Under the pieces are notes generated by a model, which was given only the letters and a program-made list of their open reading frames with translations, was not told where the DNA came from and did not search any database. A program made the position numbers and the translations under genes. This document shows, one piece after another, positions 1 to 8,164 of a stretch of 64,000 bases of DNA. Within the stretch, counting starts at the first letter, position 1, and each line of letters starts with the position of its first letter. Source of the stretch: Glyphotaelius pellucidus (taxonomy: Eukaryota; Arthropoda; Insecta; Trichoptera; Limnephilidae); the NCBI GenBank assembly GCA_936435175.1, contig OW386542.1, positions 6,288,501 through 6,352,500 of the forward strand, in the 5' to 3' direction.

Positions 1-125
1 TTGCATCCTCAATTGGGGTATGTTGTGAGATTAAAGGTAGTGAGGAAGAGAAGGATATAAGCAGAGAAAGGTAGAGAAATACAGTTATCAAAAGTCTGCG
101 TTGAATAGATACAAGCATTCGCTAA
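1..125 (-). repeat. SINE-B body fragment, cut by window edge
   Basis: The CCTCAATTGGGGTATGTTGT motif followed by a GGxAAGxAGxGGAAG-rich tract is the hallmark of the SINE-B body seen in fuller form at 1850-2195 and 41545-41772. The window edge removes part of it and no tRNA-like head is present. Confidence 0.6.
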
Positions 126-640
126 TCCAGTCCAGTTACCTTCATATTCCTTCATCGGCTATTCCTTCGATCGGCTCTCTCGATCTCCCTCTCTAACAAT
201 ATTGGAAACTCGAATATCGAGCACATTACTAAGTAAGGTTGAATTGTCCTCAAAGTATATCATTGACTTTAAAAAGTTTTGACGAGCTGCACTGCCAAAT
301 CTGCACTGGGCCTGCTAAACGGTTGACCGAGTGTAGTGAAATCCTGTTTCAATCAACACCGCCCGACCACTTTGCTTAGTTCTGTGTACGGTCAATCCTG
401 TCAAGATGGTAGCCTTGTTTGATGGTATCTTTTTATTCCGCCAGAGCGCGTGAGCGCTGCAAACTGTCAAGTTGGAGTAATTAATTTTAAAGTTGCAAGT
501 CTACTGTTCATAGAACTACTAGTCTAGTTTGCGTTCCAATCATACTGTTTTATTTGGCTCCTTTTATTTCCACAAACCTCAACCTTGCATTTTATAAGCC
601 AGAGAGTAAAGTGCGGCTTATTGGATGTAGGTATGGCAGG
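126..640. other. No recognisable feature
   Basis: Pyrimidine-rich and mixed sequence, including a CTTCATCGGCTATTCCTTCG stretch near 150. I see no gene, no repeat shared with the rest of the window and no clear exon. Confidence 0.4.
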
Positions 641-654
641 TAGTTTGGCGGTTG

Positions 655-900
655 TTTCTTTCGCGTGCGTCGGGAGTATTAACCGCCTCCGACGCACTCG
701 CGCCTCGCCCGTAGCGCCGACGCTATCTGCGCGCATCATACTTCTATAACTGCCATTAAAATCCAATACACAATAGTGGGCAATTTGTTTCGGCGATGCC
801 GATAGGGCGGCGGCGGCGATGCGATCGCTGAGGCGGATTTTCTCTTAGTTAGAGGTATTTGCGAATAAACGCGAACCGGATCCGAATGCAGATGAATGCA
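655..900. promoter_or_regulatory. GC-rich candidate conserved noncoding element
   Basis: This block is far richer in G+C and CpG than its surroundings and contains short GGCGG runs and an ATGCAGATGAATGCAT stretch near 885. It does not recur in the window. A minus-strand open frame of 80 codons crosses part of it but lacks family features. A regulatory island is an inference from composition only. Confidence 0.3.
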
Positions 901-1124
901 TTTATTTCAATAGAGCTTTATTGATATTCGATTGGTGTTTTAACTTGGTTAATCATTTTAATATATCACTTAATTGGTTTAAATTGATTTCATTAATGTG
1001 TTCAAGTCTACGAATTCAGTAGTATAGTTTTGACAACCAACCATGGCGAGTCCTAACTATGCGAGGCTTTAAAAATAACTAAACTTTTGAAAAAGACCAT
1101 CAGCCCGTAACCGGTGCGATCACA

Positions 1125-1330
1125 GCATAATTTTATTTTATTTTATTTGGAAAACCAACAGTTACAATAATTTAGAATGTACGCTAAAATATGAGTAAAT
1201 TATTTACAAATAATAGGTTTTTACTGACGTACCTATATTAATTACGCGGATGTGATGGTGGGAGGGATGGGAAAGGGATGGATCTATTCTATATATATAT
1301 TCTATTTACCATGTAAATATATATATTTTT
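1125..1330 (-). repeat. Family K fragment (LINE 3'-end-like) plus (AT)n
   Basis: TTTATTTTATTTGG followed by AACCAACAGTTACAATAA resembles the reverse complement of a LINE 3' end with an A-rich tail. Similar sequence recurs at 1533, 14665, 17822 and 40245. A GGGATGGGAAAGGGATGG tract follows and then a short (AT)n run. No coding sequence remains. Confidence 0.4.
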
Positions 1331-1435
1331 TTTATATCTTGCAATATTTTTATCTTTACTGGAATAAAAAAATATAAAATAATATGGAACTCGTAGGACT
1401 GCCCCACCCTCCCCGAGTTCTGGAATATATGATTA

Positions 1436-1470
1436 AAAAAAAAATTATTATTTTTTTTTTTTTTTAAATA
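1436..1470. repeat. A/T homopolymer runs
   Basis: An A-run is followed by a long T-run and forms a low-complexity inverted pair. I assign no function. Confidence 0.6.
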
Positions 1471-1532
1471 CTTAGGTCGAATTTACTGTACGAAATGTTA
1501 AAGATGTGTGAAGCGATGTGAATGAATGCATT

Positions 1533-1835
1533 TTGTTTATTTTATTTTATTTTGGATATCAACAGCATAATATTGAAATGAATCATGATAATAATCATCA
1601 ATTGATGCATGTTGAGTGTCATGAGGCTGAATGAAGAGGGTTGGAAAGAAATGGGAAAGAGTTTGAGAATTACCTACTGACTTTTCAGATATGTTCATAA
1701 AATATGACCAAAATAATTTTCAGCAATGTTTCGATTCTGAGTGGTTACGTTTCATCAGAGCGAATAGGACGGTATCTCCCACTCTTAAATAGAACGAATT
1801 GAGAACATTTTTTGCTCTTTTAAATATCTCACAAG
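1533..1835 (-). repeat. Family K edge followed by diverged SINE-B
   Basis: TTATTTTATTTTGGATATCA (family K) runs into a diverged SINE-B body: TGAGGCTGAATGAAGAGG, an ACTTTTCAGATATG element, TTTCGATTCTGAGTGG and a GTATCTCCCACTC segment. These occur in the same order as in the fuller copy that follows, so two SINE-B copies lie side by side. Confidence 0.45.
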
Positions 1836-1849
1836 AGTCCCAAATGCTC

Positions 1850-2195
1850 AAATCTGAAGCCAGTGAAACTATGGCATCCCCAATCGGGGTATGTTGTGAT
1901 GAAGGAAATGGGGAGGGAAGGAGACGGGGAAGAGGTAGGTGAGAAAGTACAAAGCTATTCAGATGTAGTCACCAAACACGGCTAGCATAACATTTCGATT
2001 CTGAATGGTGGTCTTACACCAGGGCGATACTGAGAGTATCTTCCGCTCTGGAATGTGCCGCAAATATACTTTATATTACTTTTTAAAGATTAAATTGTGA
2101 AAACCCAAATAAATCATGCACACAATTAAGTTTTGAAACCGTGATCTCCGGATCGCTATTCGAGAGCCTCCCCTCGACCACGGAGGCCACTGAAT
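1850..2195 (-). mobile_element. SINE-B, near full length
   Basis: Read on the minus strand, a tRNA-like head (about 2190 to 2120) has a GTGGTCGAGG A-box-like stretch and a CGGTTTCAAAAC B-box-like stretch. It is followed by the SINE-B body with its GAGAGTATCTTCC, CACCAGGGCG, TTTCGATTCTGAATGG and CCCAATCGGGGTATGTTG blocks. Such SINEs are transcribed by RNA polymerase III from the head and depend on a LINE partner; that is family knowledge, not seen here. Confidence 0.6.
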
Positions 2196-2590
2196 GAATG
2201 TATCTTAATAACTTCACAAAATTATTAATGATTAATTTAACAAAATTTTTAATATTATTAATTCGAACTGACCTCCATTAGATAAGTCAAAGGTTATTAA
2301 ATATTTATTAAATGTTTTAGCGACAATTTAAAACCAATTTTTATAAGGACAACCGACAACCAAAGTCCCTTCACAAAAATATAACAATGCGAGTCAAATT
2401 GTACAGCAAATAATATTGTATCTTCTGTAGTAAATTTGAAGCGGAAAGATCCTTTTCATTTGGCCTGTGAAGGAAACGCAATAAGAATTTGCCGCGGTGT
2501 ATTTATATCTGTTGAAAGTTTTAAAATTGCTTTTAAAGTGGATTCTGTCTCTCAGTGGCGTAGAAGAAACATCTAGAAAATTTATATACA
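2196..2590. other. AT-rich, nothing recognised
   Basis: AT-rich DNA with no repeat shared within the window and no plausible exon. Confidence 0.4.
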
Positions 2591-2591
2591 A

Positions 2592-3104
2592 TCTGTACTT
2601 AATATTATAAATGCGAAAGTGAGTGCGTTTGTTTGTTACGCTTTCACGCCTAAACCACTAAACCGATTTAAACAATTATTTCACCAATAGAGAGCTACAT
2701 TATCAGCGAGTAACATACATAACAGTTATGAGATTTGTATAAATTAAAATGTGTGTATTTCATATATTTTAGCGGCAGGGAGGAAAGGCAGGGGGAAGGT
2801 GGAAGGGAACGGGGACGCACGAGAAAGGACATTCAGGGAGAATCAATTTTTTTTTTTGAATGGCATTGCAACGCGTGCCGGGTACAAGCTTTATGTATAT
2901 ATATATATATGTGAGACGCCTATGCGTTGCTAGACCATTTGAATAAATGAATGAATGATTGAATGAATGAATAAGTGAATGAGTGAGTGAGTGAATGAGT
3001 GAGTGAACGAATGAATGAATGAATGAATCAGTACTTCAATGAATGAATCAGCAATCAAAACTTCCACCCAATACCACGCGAGCAAAGCCGCGGGTAAAAG
3101 CTAG
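2592..3104 (+). mobile_element. Nonautonomous Helitron (family E)
   Basis: The 5' end begins with TC after an A and leads into TAATATTATAAATGCGAAAG, a motif common in insect Helitrons. The 3' end is CGCG, then a loop, then CCGCGGGTAAAAGCTAG followed by T, which fits a Helitron hairpin just before CTAG and insertion between A and T. The terminus is repeated in abbreviated form at 3107-3122. Related copies lie at 52767-53170 (minus) and 63153-63861. No Rep/helicase coding sequence is present. Confidence 0.6.
2938..3050 (+). repeat. Tetranucleotide microsatellite (GAAT/GAGT)n
   Basis: About 110 bp of 4-bp repeats, mostly GAAT with GAGT interruptions, inside the Helitron copy. Confidence 0.85.
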
Positions 3105-3185
3105 TAAGCGGGTAAAGCTAGTTAAATAAGGCGAAAAAAAATTATGATAGGTCCTACTATATTTTTCAATTTGGAGGTCGCTAGG

Positions 3186-3510
3186 TATGATTGGATAACA
3201 AATACCTCTGTCGTAGGTCACCCTAAGTGATTTGCTACGTTTGATGACTTAGCTAGAATTCATTTTTATGGGGTGAGGTTTATCCAAGTCTTGGTAGCGG
3301 ATGGGTCTGCCTGATAGGTCAGATCGGGAGAGGCTGGTTGAAGGAGACCCTTTGACCTCCTCTTTCGATCCAACCCCAGATTCAAATTCACCACTCTTCC
3401 TTTTTTTCTTCTCAGAACTTCTTCTCTTTCCTTTACTTAACATCTTCCCTAAAGTTGACACAGACCCTGAGAGATTTTTTTCTCAGAGCCTCCTGTACAG
3501 TGGTGTATAA
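3186..3510 (+). mobile_element. Family C SINE-like element
   Basis: The order of blocks is: a GGATAAC-AA-TACCTCTG start, GGTCACCCTAAGTGATT, GGGTGAGGTTTATCCAAGTC, GGTTGAAGGAGACCCTTTGA, then a pyrimidine-rich CCTTTTTTTCTTCTCAGAAC stretch and a GAGACCTGAG-like palindromic tail. The same order recurs about ten times in the window. Two short open frames on opposite strands here are by-products of the repeat. Confidence 0.6.
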
Positions 3511-3579
3511 AAATAAATATATATCTGTGCCTTAAGTATATAGGTATTTACGTCAATATTTTTAAACATAACTTCTTCA

Positions 3580-3645
3580 TCTTCACAAAGGAGGCACTGA
3601 GGAAAATAGTTAGCTCAGGACTTATCTTTAGGGGTGCTTTGTTTA
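3580..3645 (-). repeat. Family C tail fragment, inverted
   Basis: CACAAAGGAGGCACTGAGGA and CAGGACTTATCTTTAGGGG match the palindromic tail of family C in the opposite orientation to the copy just upstream. Confidence 0.5.
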
Positions 3646-3836
3646 ATAAAATAAAGAAGATTACGTGGATATTAAAAAGATCCATGTTGTAGGAGTAAGG
3701 AAACTCAAAGGTCGGACTACTATAAACCAGATAGGAACGTGGAGCTCTGGCGTCGTTAAATTTTCTCCAAATTTCATGAGTTACAAAGCTTTTAAAAATA
3801 AACGTAAATTTTGCTTAATAAAGTATCAGTCAAAAT
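3646..3836. other. No recognisable feature
   Basis: Mixed sequence with a 95-codon open frame continuing into the D insertion. Because that frame spans a repeat boundary I do not call it a gene. Confidence 0.4.
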
Positions 3837-3848
3837 TTCATGCACTTG

Positions 3849-3959
3849 TATTTTTCGTTATTTGTTTTTGGGGTGTTACGCCGTGTTGCGCTACCTCGTT
3901 CTTTAGCCATTTAGACAGCGTTACAGTGTCCATCATCAGGGCAGATGTGTAATTGATAA
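3849..3959 (-). mobile_element. Family D insertion (PLE terminal fragment)
   Basis: The insert is flanked by a 12-bp direct repeat, TTCATGCACTTG, at 3837-3848 and 3960-3971. On the minus strand it contains CCCTGATGATGGACACTG and CGCTGTC, a hammerhead-like CTGATGA plus stem II. The same layout occurs in the intact PLE at 8061-8121. The variable-length duplication fits target-primed retrotransposition. It is probably a truncated terminal repeat of a second PLE family. Confidence 0.55.
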
Positions 3960-4011
3960 TTCATGCACTTGATTTTTGTTTATTCCAATTAGTGTACAAT
4001 ATAATTTTTCA

Positions 4012-4175
4012 GGTATGATTTTAGGTTTTCACGGCCAAAGGTATTTTTGTTATTTATTTTTGGGGTGTTATGCCGTGTTGCGCTACCTTCGTCTTTAGCC
4101 AACTTTTCGGACAGCGTAACGTTGGCTAAAGAAGGAGGTAGCGCAACACGGCATAACACCCCAAAAATAAAAATC
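4012..4175. mobile_element. Family D foldback
   Basis: Two arms beginning and ending with the TTTGGGGTGTTATGCCGTGT block (inverted in the second arm) form a long hairpin, with CGGACAGCG at the centre. The outer left side carries ATTTTAGGTTTTCACGGCC, which is also the outer right side of the copy at 30014-30232. No open frame of note. Interpreted as an inverted PLE terminal repeat pair without its ORF. Confidence 0.55.
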
Positions 4176-5424
4176 AAAAGTAAAAATTTTCACATTCTTC
4201 GTGGCTGATTTCTGCGCCACTGCAATTCGTTTATTATATTACGACTCCGTTTTTTAATCTCGAACAAAGTCTTGAAAAACGGTAGGTACCTACCTATCTA
4301 TATATAACAAAACATTTACAAGAGGGAATTATATAAATCGGACGCGCTGCGAAGTTATAATACGACACTTTTTTTATGTTTATAAAATTCTACCAAAATA
4401 GACGACTTTCCCCGGACAAATACAAAGAGGTGGGTTATATTATAATTATAAGTTTCTTAGATAAATCCTGAAAGATAAGAAGAAGGTGAAAGCTAGAATT
4501 TGCTTCCCGCGAATTCATTTGTGCCAATCTTCCATCAAACTTGTTCGTATTCTTAAATTTGATTTTATAATTTAAAAAATAAGGTTAACCCAGGGTCTTT
4601 GTACTTCTACCCGACTCGCGATTGCTTACACAACGAGGGGAACAAATGAACAGACGGTCGCGTCACTCCAATCAATGTTGACAGGCGCCAATACAGGCTC
4701 GTCCTGGAGCCACTATGCCCGGGTCCGGGCTCGAAGCTCATAGCGCCACTTCCCCGGGAACACTGTTTATTATTTAAAATAAAAATAAATGGTATCGAAG
4801 TTTGAAGCGCCCTTGTTGGTTCAGTTGGCCGGTCTCACTTGCAATCCACCATTCTAGACACACTTGGTACCGCGCTAGACTGTTTAAAAATCTTTTGTTA
4901 AAGATATTCACTTCTCCGAATATTGTTCTACAATAATAATTGTTATGTTGTTACAGTTGTTGTCGATTGAATTTGTTGTGTTGACTCACTCCCGAAACTA
5001 CTCTTCGAAGGAATTTCAACGGAATTATCATGATTTGTTTTGTCTTCGAGGCAACACAGAATAAAAATCCAATATTGTGTTTGATCACTGTTTAGAGTGA
5101 GATATGTAAGAAATGTGGTTCAAAGCGAATTTATTATCTTAACTTCGTTCTGATATATTGTACGTACATCATAGTGGGTTTGTTTAAAATTTAAACACCT
5201 TTCTTATTATTCAGTTAATTATTCATATTTATTCTGAACGAAATTCTTTTCAAAATAACATCCCAATGTAGATTAACTATAACCATTACTATAACATATG
5301 GTAGCCTATCCAAATGAAGAAATGGCACTAACAATTTAGTTAATTTTGAAGACTGAAGATAAATCGGTAGAGAAGGAAAATAATTTTAGATACCTAAGAT
5401 TTTAATGCTTTAATAATTACCCAA
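4176..5424. other. No gene; one GC-rich patch
   Basis: Mostly AT-rich DNA. A GC-rich patch at about 4635-4760 holds a CCCGGGTCCGGGCTCGAAGC stretch with internal symmetry and reads as single-copy within the window. No exon supported. Confidence 0.35.
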
Positions 5425-5810
5425 TTAGGGAGGCGGATATGGGTACCGCCGCTCTGAGAACCATTTATGGGATGAGGTTTGTCTAGGTCTTGGCAGCGGA
5501 TGTTTATGCCTACCTACTGAATTGCGTATCGGGAGAGACTGGTTGAGGGAGACCTTTTGACCTCTCCAGCCGGACTGTCTCGACCCATCGCTTTGAACCG
5601 CAGTAGGAGCGACGGATTCACACGTTCGTCACTCCTGGATACATGGATACATTCCCCCAGATTCCTACCCATTCCTCATACCCTTTTCCCTCCCTGAACT
5701 TCTTCTCTTTCCTTTCCCTAAAAAAACCTTCCACACGGTATCCCCAAAGATAACAGAAGCCCTGAGGATTTTTTTTTCGTCAAGGCCTTCTGTGTATCAC
5801 TGGCATACTT
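5425..5810 (+). mobile_element. Family C SINE-like element
   Basis: It contains GGATGAGGTTTGTCTAGGTC, GGTTGAGGGAGACCTTTTGA, CTCCAGCCGGACTGTCTCGA, CACACGTTCGTCACTCCTGG, the CCCTCATACC-like pyrimidine tract and the GAGG-palindrome tail in the usual order. It is one of the more complete copies. Confidence 0.6.
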
Positions 5811-6526
5811 TGCAAATTGTACCTACAGTTAATTCCTACAAGCATGATGAATACCGTTTAAAAATTAAATTAAAAACTAAAAATTAAAAAATTAAAATTA
5901 ATTAAAAATTAAAAACAGTCTACAAAAATATTCGATCAATTTCAACAGAAGTACGGATAAAATGAGCTTACTTCAGGCACACGAACAGGATCACCGCGCC
6001 CCTCTATCCTGGTATATCTTCAGCGGTATAAAGATCCACAATGTATTAATCTTTCCGCATAGTACCGGTATAAAAATTCCAATGAGGCGTACCAGGCACA
6101 CTTAGCTTTTTCAAATAGAAGCCAACAACACTAATACAGCAAATAACTCACCAGTTATTCACGCAATCACAACTTATATCACTTACGAATAACTTATCAC
6201 TTACGAAAAATTATACAATTTTTCAAGATTCCCTGCTAACTTACAAACTAATTTAAGTATTAAATATGTTAGCGTGGTTTAATTATTGTAAACACTTGAT
6301 TTTTCATTAAACTTTATTAACCCTCAATTCTTGAGCATATATTTATATCTCTTAAAAATATCTCTTCATCTCTCCACACACTTTCTACCTTTTTATTAGG
6401 TACTTTTTCTCATACATTCATTTAAATTTTAGAACCGTTCTCATCTCAGGCAAAATTATCTACTTATATTCCATTTACTCAATAGTTAGTGCTACATATA
6501 ACCTATATAATCTGTGTACGTCTTAA
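5811..6526. other. AT-rich, nothing recognised
   Basis: A run of AAATTAAAA-type simple sequence near 5860-5920 is followed by AT-rich DNA with no shared repeat and no exon. Confidence 0.4.
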
Positions 6527-6918
6527 GGCCCCGTAACCGCTCTCGAAAAGAAGAAGATGGAGAGATGTAATTACGAATGTTGGAGAGAGCGCGCCAATAT
6601 TTTCAATGACAAAATTGATGCGAAAATTGGGAAAAATGCTTATCAAAACATGACTCGTTTAAAATAGAGCAAAAATCTCGTGGAAGGTATCTTAAGTATT
6701 GTTTAAAGAAACATTGTGAATTTTTTCACAAATATAACTTGTAAAATAATAGAAATAGACTTGTTTTAAATAATTTTCGGATCATACTTTGCGATTTTTT
6801 TCTATCAAGGCAATTTCATATAATTTGCGTTTCGGCGTGGAACGTATCTAGATATTATCTTCAAAAATAACATATATTTTTTTAAGAGCTTGTTTAAGGG
6901 AGATATGTAAGAAATCGG
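6527..6918 (+). repeat. Family F dispersed repeat
   Basis: AAAGAAGAAGATGGAGAGAT, a GTTGGAGAGAGCGCGCCAAT segment, and CGGCGTGGAACGTATCTAGA recur in the same order at 22360-22775 and, inverted, at 59231-59545. No terminal inverted repeat and no coding sequence were found; the class is unknown. Confidence 0.6.
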
Positions 6919-7300
6919 TCGAAATTCGGATAGCGGCGACTTAATAAACAAATTTCCACGAGGATTGAAAGTTAATGTTACAGCAAAAAACATAATGCAG
7001 TCGGTATTAAAATAGCAGATGAATATTTTTCATGTTTTGTGTACGGAATGTAGCCTATGTAATATTGGTGGCGGCGGGATGTCAGGTTCTCATCAAATAT
7101 GGATGACTCTATTTATAAACTAGAGAAATCGGAAGCGGCCCGCTGCATTTCCGGCTAACACTTCCGAAACGGCGGAATAACTTTTATTTGAACGCCTGTC
7201 AGAGAATGCAGTTAAAAGTTTGCAACAACTAACTGCTACTACAGTTGAACTAATATAAATAATAATAAGGGTGGTCGTAAAGGGGTATTATTGCCGTGAG
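6919..7300. other. Unassigned, mixed composition
   Basis: The stretch 7030-7230 has more balanced base composition (GGTGGCGGCGGGATGTCAGG and CGGAAGCGGCCCGCTGC) and does not recur. It could be old regulatory DNA or an unidentified repeat. Confidence 0.25.
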
Positions 7301-7394
7301 CAGAGTCCCGCAAGGGTACTCCAAAAAAACACCTCAACCGAGGCCAGGACACTAAATCGAATCGAACATGAATTTTTGAAATGCTGTAAAAGAC

Positions 7395-7406
7395 AAATTG
7401 TTAATT
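7395..7406 (+). repeat. PLE target-site duplication, left copy
   Basis: AAATTGTTAATT here is repeated exactly at 10962-10973. The right copy overlaps the last four bases of the 3' terminal repeat, so the exact boundary is ambiguous by up to 4 bp. Confidence 0.75.
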
Positions 7407-7734
7407 ATTATTGTAGAAAGCAATCACTTTGTGGTTTGACATATTTAATAAAATAAAATACTTTTTTGTTTAAAACCACGAGATTTATTAATTTTTGAAC
7501 CGACCGGTTTCGCTTAACTTAAGCATCATCAGGGTACAAATTAATACTAAACAAGAAGTACATAATGTGTGCTTATATATAACAAAATATAGAGGGAGAC
7601 AACGTGATACAAATATTACAAACAAATAAACGGTCATAAAATACATTAACATAAGTACTCAAGTAATGGGAAAAACAGAAAGATAATTATGTAGACTAAT
7701 GGGTTATAATAATAAATTTGGAGAAACAAAGCAT
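7406..7734 (-). repeat. Inverted copy of the PLE 5' end
   Basis: This is the reverse complement of 7873-8201, apparently without mismatch or gap, so the DNA can form a hairpin of 329-bp arms with a 138-bp loop. It includes the inverse of the first 37 bases of the ORF, so it was copied past the terminal-repeat boundary. Such 5' inverted extensions are known for Penelope elements. Confidence 0.9.
7486..7546 (-). ncRNA. Hammerhead-like fold, inverted copy
   Basis: Exact inverse of the fold at 8061-8121, present because the inverted arm covers that part of the terminal repeat. A minus-strand transcript would carry the motif. Confidence 0.55.
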
Positions 7735-8164
7735 AAATAAAAAAAGCTGTAAAAACCAAAAGTCATATACTTAATAATCAATTAGACATATCAAGCAGTC
7801 CTATATTAGGTCTGTTTCCAATAAACCCTTAAAAATAAAAATTCCCAGCGCTCCTTATCACCATGCCAGTTAATGCTTTGTTTCTCCAAATTTATTATTA
7901 TAACCCATTAGTCTACATAATTATCTTTCTGTTTTTCCCATTACTTGAGTACTTATGTTAATGTATTTTATGACCGTTTATTTGTTTGTAATATTTGTAT
8001 CACGTTGTCTCCCTCTATATTTTGTTATATATAAGCACACATTATGTACTTCTTGTTTAGTATTAATTTGTACCCTGATGATGCTTAAGTTAAGCGAAAC
8101 CGGTCGGTTCAAAAATTAATAAATCTCGTGGTTTTAAACAAAAAAGTATTTTATTTTATTAAAT
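7735..8164 (+). repeat. PLE 5' direct terminal repeat (pLTR)
   Basis: It matches 10536-10965 at a constant offset of 2801 bp over 430 bp with no difference that I could find. Its first 98 bases duplicate the last codons and stop of the ORF. It ends one base before the start codon of the ORF, as expected if it supplies the 5' untranslated region and promoter. A TATATATAAG stretch near 8028 is a possible TATA-like element. Confidence 0.9.
8061..8121 (+). ncRNA. Hammerhead-ribozyme-like motif in 5' pLTR
   Basis: Seen: TATTAATTT (8061-8069) can pair with AAATTAATA (8113-8121) as stem I. CTGATGA is at 8075-8081. GCTTA/TAAGC (8083-8095) forms stem II. GAAA is at 8096-8099. ACCG/CGGT (8099-8108) forms a minimal stem III, with T8109 at the expected cleavage position. 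Known: PLE terminal repeats carry hammerhead motifs with very short stem III. Odd: one extra T (8082) sits between CTGATGA and stem II, so activity is uncertain. Confidence 0.65.

Noticed and set aside
524..766. 80-codon minus-strand frame over the GC-rich island
   Set aside because: No domain, composition-driven Arg/Ala-rich stretch, and no splice or poly(A) context. Kept only as part of a possible regulatory island.
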